Numbered from the stretch's first letter, positions 1 through 9,206 are shown. The stretch: 64,000 bases of DNA from Paenibacillus sp. 481 (GCF_021223605.1 NZ_CP075175.1:5535501-5599500), one strand, 5' to 3'. Notes: generated from the letters alone by a model not told the origin. A program made the numbers and translations.

Positions 1-575
1 TTCGAGACGTCGTAAATCATTTCGGTCATCTGTTCTTCATTTACCATTTGCTTTAATTCATCCCAGTATTTCACCTTCAACACTAATAACGTCAACGGGA
101 TGTTGTAGCGAGTTGATAGCGCCATAAAAATGGTCGCATCCTTCTGGAAAGAGCGGCTGTTCTTCAAGTCGGTATGCTCATCCATCGTTGCCAATGAAGC
201 ATTTTTCTTATACAGCCGTTCATTTTCATCTTGCAGCCGCTTCGTAGCAAGTGTAATCATCCATGTCACAAGGGTATACACCGGAGTCATGATGAGCCAA
301 AAATAGTTATGGCTCTCCACGACGCCCCCTTGGACGACCGTTTGATATAACGTGTACGAACCGTAGCCGAAAATAAAGACGATGTTCAAAATTAACCCTG
401 TTGTTAACGTCGTAAAATACGTCACAATCGCAATCAAGAAGGCGACATTCAACATCACAATGTTAAAAATATAGTGGTTGGGGTCGGCTGCTGTGAACAC
501 GATGCTCACAAAGCTAATCACAAACCACAGCATAAAGGCGCCATCAGACAACAGACTGCTTTGATTACGCTTCAT
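1..575 (-). CDS. ydaK: YdaK-like membrane GGDEF-family protein, N-terminal part (cut by left edge)
   Basis: About 191 residues are visible, starting MKRNQSSLLSDGAFM at an ATG (573-575) that overlaps the end of the upstream ydaN-like gene by 11 bases; a G-rich GGGGGGAG ribosome-binding site precedes it. Roughly four membrane segments lie between residues 13 and 110, followed by a short coiled stretch (KRLQDENERLYKK). The sequence DEHTDLKNSRSF then matches the first conserved block of a GGDEF domain (DxLTGLxNRRxF). The signature GGDEF loop lies beyond the edge, so it cannot be told whether it is an active cyclase or, as in B. subtilis YdaK, a degenerate c-di-GMP receptor. Last visible gene of the polysaccharide operon; translational coupling with ydaN is likely. 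Confidence 0.8.
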   Translation of the reverse strand, partial: MKRNQSSLLSDGAFMLWFVISFVSIVFTAADPNHYIFNIVMLNVAFLIAIVTYFTTLTTGLILNIVFIFGYGSYTLYQTVVQGGVVESHNYFWLIMTPVYTLVTWMITLATKRLQDENERLYKKNASLATMDEHTDLKNSRSFQKDATIFMALSTRYNIPLTLLVLKVKYWDELKQMVNEEQMTEMIYDVS

Positions 576-2697
576 CGCGCTCCCCCCGATTCTTTCTATA
601 TTTACGAACGAGGAAGATAAGTGATACGCAAACCAGAATTAAGACTAGCGCAACGGCGACGATGAAACCAAGCACGTCACTTCGTTGTAACACATCTTGA
701 ATAACAGATGTTTGTTCTTGTTCGACTTGCTGTTTGAAGCGATGCGCAAAAATATTGCCATCGTTATCGGTAGCTACACCATCGCCGAACACTTTCCACT
801 TCGTCTCTTCGCTCGCTAACAGGTCGGAAGCCAAGTAGTAGTACCCTGGGCTAGCCCCTGTAACAGCCATCAAGCCATACCCTGCTTCATACGGAGAATC
901 GATTAATTGCAACGTCCCTAATCGCTTACCATAGTCAGTGTCAAGGCTCATTTTTTCATTCGACTTAAAGCCAATTCCTTTAATGCCACCATGTGGAGAC
1001 TTGTTCGTGGCGCCAGCTTGTTCAGGATCGTATTGAAAGTACAGCTTATCATTGTGATCACGAATGAGCTTATTGTTCTCATACGTCCCGATCACAATGA
1101 CATTGTGCTGATTCAACTCAGAAGCTGCCGCCGTGTCCGCATAGAACTTAACGCTCCCCGTATTCCCCTCTGCATACTGTCCTAACAAATTAAACAGATT
1201 AGACAACGTTAAATACGTATACAAATCCCGCTCTTGTGGCAGCACAACGGCTACCTGATTAAAGCTACCATCACGCAAAAACGGGCTCGGATAATTGTTA
1301 AACAACAGTTCGGTACGATCCTTTGTGTTTAATTGCAGCATGGATTCTTTCGTCATATATGCCCACGGCATTTGATCGTTAGGCTCAATGCAGCCGCCAT
1401 GTTTCAGCTCCAAATCAAAGGCCACGGTAACCGTGAAATTACCCGATATTTCAAGGTTTTTAGGAATCGGTAGCGTGAGCGAGTCGGCATTTGCCAGCTC
1501 TGCGGTTAGCTTTTTACTGCCGATAGGCTTGTTATTTACGAGCACCGTCACCATAGACCGATCAAAATCAAGATTTTTCGCATATCGAAAATCAAGGCTA
1601 AGCTTGCTAGCATCTGCGATATAACGGTTTGCTGGCAAAGAAACAAAGTACGTTCGCTCCTGATGCAACGCTCCTTTGATGTGATCCCCGCTCTCAGTCA
1701 ATACCACATTGCGCTGCACTTTCACTTTCGGTGTATCCACGTTTGTCTTTGCATCAATTATTTTTATATTTTCGGTTAATTGATTGACTAACTCCTGATT
1801 CGCAATCAGACGTCCTGCCTTCACTAACAACTCAGCGTTTTTGGATGTGATGACAAGTGTTGGCTGTGTTTGGACATTAACGAGTTGTATAAGCGCTTTA
1901 TTGCTTAAATCTTCTTGCAGCAACGATTGTTTAATCGTTTCAGGTAAATGATCGTAGAGCGCTACAGCTACGACTGCTTTTTTTGTCGCCACAGAACCTG
2001 CATCAAACGCTAGTATCGGGATGCTTTTATGTTTTAAGCTGTTCGCTTTAGCGAAGCCCGACAGTGCAAAGACAGATGCTTCTAGCTCTGCTGCATCGCT
2101 CTGTTTAGGGATCGCTATCGCATTTTGATTGGCATTGGTCGTGTCAATGCCGATAAACTGCGCAGCAAAATCGCGGATGCTCCCATCTAATGCGTCCTTC
2201 GTGTAGCTGATAGCGACACCCGAAGTCTGGGATAACTGTAACCAATTATCCCGTTTCTGTACCGGTACACAAATTTCGTTCTCTAGCAAGGTTTGAATAT
2301 AACCTTCAATCGTTACCGTGTTGTTCCCTGTTTGGATCAACGCTTTAGGTATGCTCACCGTTAGCCGCTGCTTTTTCTGTTCACTTACAGCAGGTCTAAA
2401 CGAGTGAAACTTCGTGCCGTTGATCATTAACGTGACACTGGATTGTTCTCCTTTCGCTAAAGGAGTCGTCTGATAATCGAGATTTAATTTAACGTCGTTA
2501 ATGTTCCAATACGATTCAATTTCAAAAAAGACCTGATTCGAAGTCATAACACCTGATAAAGAAGTGTCTGCATTCGAAAATGTGGTCTCGTACGTGTGTA
2601 ATTGACCTGCATTCGCTCTAACTATCGAACTATGATCAGGCTGAAAAAATAATAAGCATAAGCAGATCATGCCTAGCGCGGTTAATAATTTGTTCAT
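565..2697 (-). CDS. ydaN: BcsB-like membrane-anchored polysaccharide synthase accessory protein (YdaN-like)
   Basis: 710 residues. The frame is open further upstream, but the start at 2697 is chosen because AGGAG lies 9 bases before it and a signal peptide (MNKLLTALGMICLCLLFF) follows directly. The body is extracellular and built of repeated beta-rich halves typical of the BcsB / cellulose synthase regulator family: a first jelly-roll-like part with CVPVQKRDNW, and a second with GGCIEPNDQMPW, each carrying a Cys in similar context. One C-terminal membrane helix (LGFIVAVALVLILVCVSLIF) ends in a basic tail. In Gram-positive bacteria this protein would sit outside the membrane beside the GT2 synthase and guide the nascent glycan. 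It lies 16 bases downstream of the ydaM-like gene and overlaps the ydaK-like gene. Family assignment is from recall; the polymer is unknown. Confidence 0.8.
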   Translation of the reverse strand: MNKLLTALGMICLCLLFFQPDHSSIVRANAGQLHTYETTFSNADTSLSGVMTSNQVFFEIESYWNINDVKLNLDYQTTPLAKGEQSSVTLMINGTKFHSFRPAVSEQKKQRLTVSIPKALIQTGNNTVTIEGYIQTLLENEICVPVQKRDNWLQLSQTSGVAISYTKDALDGSIRDFAAQFIGIDTTNANQNAIAIPKQSDAAELEASVFALSGFAKANSLKHKSIPILAFDAGSVATKKAVVAVALYDHLPETIKQSLLQEDLSNKALIQLVNVQTQPTLVITSKNAELLVKAGRLIANQELVNQLTENIKIIDAKTNVDTPKVKVQRNVVLTESGDHIKGALHQERTYFVSLPANRYIADASKLSLDFRYAKNLDFDRSMVTVLVNNKPIGSKKLTAELANADSLTLPIPKNLEISGNFTVTVAFDLELKHGGCIEPNDQMPWAYMTKESMLQLNTKDRTELLFNNYPSPFLRDGSFNQVAVVLPQERDLYTYLTLSNLFNLLGQYAEGNTGSVKFYADTAAASELNQHNVIVIGTYENNKLIRDHNDKLYFQYDPEQAGATNKSPHGGIKGIGFKSNEKMSLDTDYGKRLGTLQLIDSPYEAGYGLMAVTGASPGYYYLASDLLASEETKWKVFGDGVATDNDGNIFAHRFKQQVEQEQTSVIQDVLQRSDVLGFIVAVALVLILVCVSLIFLVRKYRKNRGERDEA

Positions 2698-2713
2698 GAC
2701 CTTCGCTCCTATC

Positions 2714-3964
2714 TTAAAAACGTTCCGTCTTGTACCATTTTGCCTCTCTTTTGAAGATGACATCTTTTCCATACGTATATAATCCGTAAGCTGCGACAAC
2801 CATCCACATTTGACAGTACGAAATGTACATCAGTAAAATGATCCATAGATTGGATAGCCTCATCTCGCCTTTTTCCGTAATAAGCGTAATAAAGGTTCCT
2901 GTCACAAATAAGGTGATTGCTAACACCCATAAGAACGTACTAAAGCCCGCAATCGTGGTATGTACATACCCTAAGGCATGCAAAATAAGCAGAATATCCG
3001 ACATGATTAATGAAGTTAATAATAAGAAATAGATCGATAAAAAGTATAAAATGTCGAACCTGATATTCGTTGCCGAACGATCAAACAGTAGCGGAACATT
3101 TTTCACAATGACGTAAATGTTGCCCTTCGCCCAGCGTGTGCGCTGCTTAAACCATACTTTGAGCGTCTGCGGCTCCTGTTCCCAAGTGACTGCTTTCGGT
3201 TGAAACTTGATTCGATAGCCCATCATGTAAATACGGAAACTAATTTCCGTATCCTCGGCAATTGCCTTTACGTCCCAGCCGCCGATTCGCTCCACGATCT
3301 CACGGCGCATAATAAAGTTTGTGCCTGGAATCGTACACAACTTGAACAACTTCCAGCGCCCTGCTTGCGCCATCCATTGGAAGGATAAGGTTTCGATATT
3401 AATAAATCGGGTTAATAGGTTAGTGTCACGATTGCGTGTTCGGAATTTACCGATAACTGCACCTAACGTCTTATCGTGCATAATTTCACCTACGAGATAG
3501 CGCAAAGCTTTTTTCTCTGGCGTGTTGTCTGCGTCGTAGATGGCGATAAGTTCACCTTTACTCTGCTGAAATCCGATGTTTAACGCGTTGGATTTCCCCT
3601 TGCCACCTGTGACGGCATCCGTGTTAATAACCGTTAAGTTACGGCCCACATATCTGGATTGCAATTGACCGAGCAATTCCCTGCTATTATCCGAAGAATT
3701 ATCATTAATAACAATAATCTCATACCGCTCATGCGGATAATCGAGCGCGAGCAGCGATTCCACAGTCTTTATAATGACTTTCCCCTCATTGTGTGCGGGC
3801 ACCATAATAGAAACAAATGGGGCTTCACCTTCGATCTCCGGAACAGGTCTGTCCTCACTCTCGATATAGTACAAGTAACCCGCAATGATGAGTACGACAT
3901 TTACGAGCAAGAGTGACCAAATGCAAATGACCGCAATTAACATTAATATATCTGCAATCGTCAT
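2714..3964 (-). CDS. ydaM: Processive family 2 glycosyltransferase (YdaM-like polysaccharide synthase)
   Basis: 416 residues, the normal size for YdaM-like GT2 enzymes. An N-terminal membrane segment (about 5-32) precedes the GT-A domain. Visible catalytic elements are INDNSSDNS, the DxD-type IYDADNTPEKKAL, the base motif AEDTEIS, and QRTRWAKGN (the Q-x-x-R-W motif of processive synthases). Three C-terminal membrane segments follow. No PilZ domain is present, so c-di-GMP control must come from a partner such as the YdaK-like protein. GGAGG precedes the ATG by 6 bases and the gap to the ydaL-like stop is 10 bases, so it is firmly in the operon. The sugar substrate cannot be deduced. Confidence 0.85.
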   Translation of the reverse strand: MTIADILMLIAVICIWSLLLVNVVLIIAGYLYYIESEDRPVPEIEGEAPFVSIMVPAHNEGKVIIKTVESLLALDYPHERYEIIVINDNSSDNSRELLGQLQSRYVGRNLTVINTDAVTGGKGKSNALNIGFQQSKGELIAIYDADNTPEKKALRYLVGEIMHDKTLGAVIGKFRTRNRDTNLLTRFINIETLSFQWMAQAGRWKLFKLCTIPGTNFIMRREIVERIGGWDVKAIAEDTEISFRIYMMGYRIKFQPKAVTWEQEPQTLKVWFKQRTRWAKGNIYVIVKNVPLLFDRSATNIRFDILYFLSIYFLLLTSLIMSDILLILHALGYVHTTIAGFSTFLWVLAITLFVTGTFITLITEKGEMRLSNLWIILLMYISYCQMWMVVAAYGLYTYGKDVIFKREAKWYKTERF

Positions 3965-3974
3965 AGCTGCCTCC

Positions 3975-5609
3975 TTAACGCTCTCTCTGTTTCATATATT
4001 TGCGTTTATACAAGCGATGGCCAATGATGAAAAAGCCTCCGAAAGCAACCATCGTGATCAAAATAATAACAATAAAAATTTTGTTCTGAACATTAAACAA
4101 GCGCTCAAAGCTTTTCGTTGTTTCTTCTTTATAAGCATAATCGGAGCTGATCTGTTTCAGCCCGTCGTTTACATTCACCCTCGAGTCATTAATAAACAGC
4201 AGCCCATTGCGTGATGACACGGTACTCTTCGGCGTACTGACCGTGTGTGCTTCTTGCTTATAATCCGCAAATGGAATCCAGCTATCGCTTAGCGTCCTTA
4301 TTAGCTCGTGAAGCTCTTTCCCATCCTTCACGAAATCAAACGTGAGCGCCGTATTCATCGGAAAATCTTGTATCGCTGTACCCGCGTGTTCAAATTGCTG
4401 TAAAAACCGCGGCTGCAAGCTATACATGGATGAAGGAAACGACTTTGACGTATCTCCACGAGATTTATACATCAACCGCTCATTCGGAAATAAGATCACG
4501 GAGTCAAAAAAGTCCATTCCTTCAGCCGCATAGTGCTGATCGTACGACCAGTACATTTCAGCCCCAAATCCTAAAGGGGCGATCCCGTAATTAGCCAGCA
4601 CATCGACAAAAGATGCCAGCTGCGTATTCAAGTCCCGATCCAACTGTGTAATCGTTGAAGCAACGACAGGTGCGTTTACGATAATGCTACCGTTGCGGGA
4701 CTGTACATATTTCAACGTCTCCAAATACCGCTTCATCGCGGGATAGTCCGCATTGCTAAATACAGGCCTAACGCTGACAATGAACGGAATACCTGCATCA
4801 TACAACTGATCCGCCATTTGTTGCAGCAATTTCAAATCCGAGAACGGATAAATTTCTTTAAATACGAGATAAGTGCTGCTCTCCTTCGTAATACCAAGCC
4901 AATCTTTGAGCACGTAAGCAATGGCTAACTCGCTTAGGTTCCCCTGCTCCAAATACGGGACGTACCCATACCGTCCATTCACAACTCCAAATGGCGTTGA
5001 TTGTCCCGTACTACTAGACGCAATGGTTCCATACGTTTTCCCGTCCGTTTGCCCAATATAGCGCACATGCTGCATCTCCTGAATTTGAATCGCTTCCTGT
5101 GAGTACGGGCCAATCGATATGCTGACCGTGCTCCCTTCCGCGACGCGAGTACGCATGTTCATCTTCGATTGCACGAGAGCTGGAATACGTGTTCCAATAT
5201 GCAAATAATCGCCTGCATAATGGTCAAAGTCAGTTCCATAATAGGGATTGCTTGCGATTAGATCACTCGCATTGTGAACCCCTATCACCTTCGTATACTG
5301 CTGCAATGTACCTTGCTTATACGTATCGAGCGAAGCTATAGTCACCTTTACCCCATAGGCAGCGAGCAAACGCTGGAGTGCTTCTACATTGCCTTCTCTG
5401 GACGTGCCTTTCGCCAGACTATCGTACAGTAGCAGCACATGAGGCTCGGCTTGTTCACGCTTTACAGCTTGCCCTTGCTCTATAGCTTCCTCTTGCTTTA
5501 TAGCATGCTCTTGCTTTGCCTCTTGAACGGCTTGAATCACAGGAGAAGGCAGCACAAGCATCAGACTAACCGTCAACACTAACGTCCTTAACAACATTTT
5601 ATTAAACAT
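3975..5609 (-). CDS. ydaL: DUF2334 polysaccharide deacetylase-like secreted/anchored protein (YdaL-like)
   Basis: 544 residues. The frame extends upstream, but the start at 5609 has AAGGTGGAG 6 bases before it and gives a clear signal sequence (LLRTLVLTVSLMLVL). A Gln/Glu/Lys-rich hexapeptide repeat (KQEHAI, KQEEAI, EQGQAV, KREQAE) follows before the domain. The globular part has VLLLYDSLAKGTSREGN and FIVSVRPVFSNADYP, as in DUF2334/YdaL proteins, a distant branch of the NodB-like deacetylase fold. The classical metal-binding NodB motifs are not obvious, so catalytic activity is uncertain. A C-terminal membrane helix (IFIVIILITMVAFGGFFIIG) anchors it. It lies 50 bases after the upstream membrane transferase. 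Confidence 0.75.
   Translation of the reverse strand: MFNKMLLRTLVLTVSLMLVLPSPVIQAVQEAKQEHAIKQEEAIEQGQAVKREQAEPHVLLLYDSLAKGTSREGNVEALQRLLAAYGVKVTIASLDTYKQGTLQQYTKVIGVHNASDLIASNPYYGTDFDHYAGDYLHIGTRIPALVQSKMNMRTRVAEGSTVSISIGPYSQEAIQIQEMQHVRYIGQTDGKTYGTIASSSTGQSTPFGVVNGRYGYVPYLEQGNLSELAIAYVLKDWLGITKESSTYLVFKEIYPFSDLKLLQQMADQLYDAGIPFIVSVRPVFSNADYPAMKRYLETLKYVQSRNGSIIVNAPVVASTITQLDRDLNTQLASFVDVLANYGIAPLGFGAEMYWSYDQHYAAEGMDFFDSVILFPNERLMYKSRGDTSKSFPSSMYSLQPRFLQQFEHAGTAIQDFPMNTALTFDFVKDGKELHELIRTLSDSWIPFADYKQEAHTVSTPKSTVSSRNGLLFINDSRVNVNDGLKQISSDYAYKEETTKSFERLFNVQNKIFIVIILITMVAFGGFFIIGHRLYKRKYMKQRER
5460..5513. repeat. 18-bp degenerate tandem repeat inside ydaL-like gene
   Basis: Three consecutive 18-base units with partial copies on both sides. 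On the coding strand they give hexapeptides of the type KQExAI just after the signal sequence. The unit keeps the reading frame, so copy-number changes would lengthen or shorten an extracytoplasmic linker without breaking the gene. Confidence 0.7.
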
Positions 5610-5659
5610 GTAAATCTCCACCTTGTCACTGTTCACCCTCATAATCGAGACCATTTTAT

Positions 5660-7192
5660 TTAATCGGTAGCCGTTAATTCGATCTCGTTGCGCCATAATC
5701 GGTGTCCGATCGCATCCGCCACCGTCGCAAAGGTCACGACGTCGAACACGGCCGTAAACAAAAATTCGTGCTTCGACAAATCGGCGTCCCCAGCTCCGAC
5801 AATGGACACGAATATGCCGGACAGCCCCATTAAAATCATAGATACCATTAGTGACAGCCGCAGCATGTGCCGCATATTCCTCGCCTTCACAGCTTCCAAA
5901 AATGACGGTACGTACAGACCGACCACGAGAATTGTCCAAATGACGACGAAGCCGAATGTTTTCGGGGCTAGTGCATGTTTAATTTTGCTATAAGTTGAAA
6001 AAAACGACGTCTGCGCCCCAAACGGTTTGCCTTCCGACTTCTCATAGTTACCCATCGCCGGCGGACGGATCGTAAACGCATGCTTAGCCGCTAAGTCTAG
6101 CATTTTAAATGCTTGATCGGGATGCGTTATATAATAGAACAAAATGGATACGAATCCGTATTTGTTATAAAACGTATTTTCCAAAATGTCCGAATCGACA
6201 TCAACCGTTGTGTATGGCTCATAGTAAATGCTCTTGTTCAACACCGCGTACTGCTTGTCGATGCCGAAAGCCTCAAGCGTCGCTTCTGGATTGTCAGACT
6301 CCATCAATACACCGCGCGTCATCGCATGATACTTGTTAATGTTAACGAACTCTTTCGGGATTAGCACGTAAGTTCCAATCCCCGCTAACAGCAAGCCGAC
6401 CAGCGCGGAGGCCATCCAAATTCGAAACGTCCTCTCTTTTCGAATAAAGATGAACAGGACACATGTTACCGCGATAATGATACCAACTGGCGCATTTTGC
6501 TGCTTACTCGTCGTTAGTAGTAGGCCACTCACAAAAAATACAGCGATTAGCACGTAGTCGTTGTACCTATTTCGATAGAGCAGCAACCCTGATGCAAATA
6601 GAAGCATTAACATAATCATGACGATACTTTCACTGAAAAATGAGTTCAAAAAAGCGGTGTAAGCCGTATCTGCAAAAATAAAAATAGCGATTAGCGCGAT
6701 CGGATAGCCGTATTTCACCGGCATCTTCCATGTCAGGCTCTCGATCAGCAAATAGACCGCGATCGTATATAACGCCGTAAAAATGGCCGTTTGCACGCGT
6801 ATGTCGAATACTTGTGGATTAAATAACGCGTTTATCCACACAGATAACCGAATAAATAACGACTGCGACGATGATAAGGTCGCACCATTTTCATTGTAAT
6901 ATTGGAATATTCCGTATTCTTTGATGAAATAACCAAGATATTGACTATCGTAGTCAGGTGTATTGAAATACAGACCGTTGCTGTATAAAATGCGAAAATA
7001 ATCGCCGTTGTCTGCCATTCCAATATAAGGTGGCACGAACAATGCAAGTACCGTAATGAATAATACACCGCCAGCAGCTAGCATCGCTGGTGATACATAA
7101 CGGCAGAACAATATAAGAAACAACTTGAAGTTATGTTGCATCTTGTTGTCATGTTGCACTTTGCTGTCATGTTGCGTCTTGATGATTGCCAT
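5660..7192 (-). CDS. Polytopic membrane glycosyltransferase, GT-C-like (WsfD-type hexose transferase?)
   Basis: 510 residues with roughly ten membrane segments. The first loop after membrane segment 1 carries PPYIGMADNGDYFR, the acidic early extracytoplasmic loop expected of GT-C fold transferases that use lipid-linked sugars. A long C-terminal extracytoplasmic loop (PATLEAFGIDKQYA onward) also fits. I recall similar proteins annotated as the glycan hexose transferase WsfD from Paenibacillus S-layer glycan clusters, but this is memory, not a search. The start at 7192 has only a weak, distant ribosome site (AAAGGT). The first 20 codons are a degenerate 18-bp repeat, so the true start could be one of the internal Met codons (for example before QHNFK). 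This gene is not part of the B. subtilis ydaJKLMN set. Confidence 0.65.
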   Translation of the reverse strand: MAIIKTQHDSKVQHDNKMQHNFKLFLILFCRYVSPAMLAAGGVLFITVLALFVPPYIGMADNGDYFRILYSNGLYFNTPDYDSQYLGYFIKEYGIFQYYNENGATLSSSQSLFIRLSVWINALFNPQVFDIRVQTAIFTALYTIAVYLLIESLTWKMPVKYGYPIALIAIFIFADTAYTAFLNSFFSESIVMIMLMLLFASGLLLYRNRYNDYVLIAVFFVSGLLLTTSKQQNAPVGIIIAVTCVLFIFIRKERTFRIWMASALVGLLLAGIGTYVLIPKEFVNINKYHAMTRGVLMESDNPEATLEAFGIDKQYAVLNKSIYYEPYTTVDVDSDILENTFYNKYGFVSILFYYITHPDQAFKMLDLAAKHAFTIRPPAMGNYEKSEGKPFGAQTSFFSTYSKIKHALAPKTFGFVVIWTILVVGLYVPSFLEAVKARNMRHMLRLSLMVSMILMGLSGIFVSIVGAGDADLSKHEFLFTAVFDVVTFATVADAIGHRLWRNEIELTATD

Positions 7193-7198
7193 GTTGCA
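7133..7198. repeat. 18-bp tandem repeat at the 5' end of the GT-C-like gene
   Basis: Units beginning ATGTTGC (plus strand) recur at 7133, 7151, 7169 and 7191. On the coding strand they produce QHDSKV / QHDNKM / QHNFK. The repeat covers the predicted start codon, so copy number may shift where translation begins. Confidence 0.7.
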
Positions 7199-7231
7199 CG
7201 CCTACCTTTCGTCGGCTACACTTCGCCATTT

Positions 7232-8371
7232 TTAATACGTATAGGCTAGTAACGCCATTAAATTATCAAACGAATAGGCTTGCTCTGATGCAACATCGCC
7301 AAAGCCATTCTTTAGCGGGCTTGCGCCGTCTTGAACTAGAAATTGGTTCATTCTACGAATACTATTCTCATAAAGCGACTTATCACCTATTTCAGCGCCA
7401 ATCATAGCTGCAATTGCATAGATAGCCGTCGATTGAATATCGTTAGTCGGGGTTCCGCTTGTCGTATACTGTCCATACAGCGTCCCCGCCTTCACGTGCT
7501 CTTGAATATAACGAATGCTGGCAGGATTGTGCTGCCGCACTTCAGAAAGTGCCAAAATCGTCAACATCGATTCCACCGTATTAATGTGTTCTGATCGATA
7601 AGTTTGTGATTTGTACTGATACCTAGTTTCGTAGAACGGAAAATCGTCGGACAAGTACCCTTTTTGCACAATTTGCAGCATATTGGCGAATAATTGTTGC
7701 TGCTGCTCAGATGATATTGACAGCCGCTGCAATGATGTAAAATCGATATAGCATAACGTAATGAAATCATTCGTGATTTGATACGTTTCATCGTAGAAAT
7801 CAAACACATATTCGTCTTTCACTAAATGCTTGTAGAATCGTTCCCCATATGTAGCAGCTTCCACTGCATAGCGGTTATCTTGAAACGCTTGTCCAGCCTC
7901 ATGGAGCGCACGAATGATGCGCAGATCGTCGACCGCTGCATTCAGCGGATAACGCTTGTTCAACTTAGGGCTGTAGCGGTAACTAAAGCCTGAGCTGTTG
8001 TCAAACGTGCGCTTGGCCCGCGCCCACTCTGCATCAAAGGCTTGCTGCTGGCCCGTGCGCGCATAATAGCGCATAAGCAATCCCGCCGACTCGCTCAGCA
8101 CCTCATGCCCAGTTGCCACAGTCGCAGCTTGATCGGTATCACGATAATTCGTATGTATACCATAATTTCCAGTTAGACGAGTAACGATAAATTGCTGCAA
8201 CTGTTTGGCTTGAAGTTGTGTTTGTGTGTCCGCTCCGAACCGTTTCCCCGGCGCTTTATCTTGCGGCAGCACCGTCTCTTGCGGAGAGCGAGTTGGCTGC
8301 TCGGAGTCTTCACAACCTGTGAGCATACTTAAACATATACCAAGAGCTGCATAAAAGCCCCTTTTTTGCAT
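7232..8371 (-). CDS. ydaJ: GH8-like lipoprotein glycoside hydrolase (YdaJ-like)
   Basis: 379 residues. A lipoprotein signal with lipobox LTGC (Cys 20) is followed by a Gln/Pro-rich spacer. The catalytic domain carries HEVLSESAGLLMRYYA, where the Glu fits the general acid of family 8 glycosidases, and AVDDLRIIRALHEAGQAF, which fits the later aspartate region of the alpha6/alpha6 barrel. It is anchored outside the cell and probably trims or releases the polysaccharide. AAGGAG is 9 bases before the ATG. It is the first gene of the ydaJ-like block, 39 bases before the GT-C-like gene. Confidence 0.75.
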   Translation of the reverse strand: MQKRGFYAALGICLSMLTGCEDSEQPTRSPQETVLPQDKAPGKRFGADTQTQLQAKQLQQFIVTRLTGNYGIHTNYRDTDQAATVATGHEVLSESAGLLMRYYARTGQQQAFDAEWARAKRTFDNSSGFSYRYSPKLNKRYPLNAAVDDLRIIRALHEAGQAFQDNRYAVEAATYGERFYKHLVKDEYVFDFYDETYQITNDFITLCYIDFTSLQRLSISSEQQQQLFANMLQIVQKGYLSDDFPFYETRYQYKSQTYRSEHINTVESMLTILALSEVRQHNPASIRYIQEHVKAGTLYGQYTTSGTPTNDIQSTAIYAIAAMIGAEIGDKSLYENSIRRMNQFLVQDGASPLKNGFGDVASEQAYSFDNLMALLAYTY

Positions 8372-8401
8372 CCTTTATTTCTCCTTCAATAAATTACACC
8401 C

Positions 8402-8431
8402 GCGTGAATCCGTGTGAATCCCTGTGAATTC
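8402..8431. repeat. 10-bp intergenic repeat upstream of ydaJ-like gene
   Basis: GTGAAT recurs exactly every 10 bases (8404, 8414, 8424) in the 117-base gap between the diguanylate cyclase and the ydaJ-like gene. Read on the minus strand the core is ATTCAC, the same word that recurs in the 9-bp coding repeat at 12759-12866. It lies between any ydaJ promoter and its ribosome-binding site. Confidence 0.6.
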
Positions 8432-8488
8432 TATAAATTGACCGTAACATAGCCCGCTTCCGTTGTAAACGTGATGGCGATTATTTCA

Positions 8489-9181
8489 TCAGCGGACATT
8501 CCGCTCACCGCGAAGATAGAATCTGTCACTCTGCTCCAATTTCTTGAATCGCTTCGCCCAGAGCATTTGCGTGTCGGCAAACTCAACCAATTGCTCTAAC
8601 TCGTTCCCATGATGCGGAAATATCGAATATCCTGTGGAAATTGAAATCGTTACGGTGTGCTGACTCGATACATAATCCATATTCGTAAGCAATTTGCGAT
8701 TAATCTGTGCAATCTCTTCCTCCGTCTGGCATAGAACCATGACGACAAATTCATCCCCTCCCCAACGAATTACCGTTGCGGGAGGATCTGACGGCAGCCT
8801 TGATAGGTGGACCGCTACTTTTTGCAGCAGTAAATCTCCAGCTTTGTGTCCGAAACGATCATTAATCATTTTAAAATGGTCCACATCTACAAAAAAGATC
8901 GCGACCATTTTTTTCGCTTTAACCGCTTTGCGTGTAAGTTTTCGATAAATAGGAGCAGCTACTTTACGGCTGTACGCATTTGTTAGTGCATCCCTATCTA
9001 GCTCATAGTTCAGCTTGTCAATATATTTTCCAATTTGCCACGAGACGAGTACCCACATATTCGAGATGAACAAAAATGCTAAACTACTTATACCTTGTGC
9101 AAATACATATACATTTAAGGCAACGGTAGCGTTAAAGGATAACAAAGCCAACCACAGCCTACCTGAATATTTCACCAACAT
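8489..9181 (-). CDS. Membrane diguanylate cyclase with intact GGDEF motif
   Basis: 230 residues. Two N-terminal membrane segments (about 8-48) lead by a short linker to a complete GGDEF domain: DRDALTNAYSRK (first block), FFVDVDHFKMINDRFGHKAGD, then RWGGDEFVV, and ISISTGYSIFP near the end. The signature is intact, so synthesis of c-di-GMP from two GTP is expected. The allosteric inhibition site (RxxD at the usual distance before GGDEF) is absent: the aligned stretch reads DPPA. Three start codons in a row (ATG TTG GTG, residues 1-3) follow AGGAG. The ATG is only 3 bases from it, so TTG or GTG may be the real start. It lies 117 bases upstream of ydaJ and probably feeds the YdaK-like receptor. 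Confidence 0.85.
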   Translation of the reverse strand: MLVKYSGRLWLALLSFNATVALNVYVFAQGISSLAFLFISNMWVLVSWQIGKYIDKLNYELDRDALTNAYSRKVAAPIYRKLTRKAVKAKKMVAIFFVDVDHFKMINDRFGHKAGDLLLQKVAVHLSRLPSDPPATVIRWGGDEFVVMVLCQTEEEIAQINRKLLTNMDYVSSQHTVTISISTGYSIFPHHGNELEQLVEFADTQMLWAKRFKKLEQSDRFYLRGERNVR

Positions 9182-9206
9182 ACACTCCTATAAAAATATA
9201 ACTACT

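Noticed and set aside
5610-5939. Upstream extension of the ydaL-like gene by 110 codons
   Set aside because: It overlaps the end of the upstream gene in another frame, is rich in Arg/Gly as expected for a shadow, and the ATG at 5609 has a good ribosome site followed by a signal peptide.
8432-8488. Promoter for the ydaJ-like gene
   Set aside because: No convincing -35/-10 pair could be found; transcription may come from the cyclase promoter.
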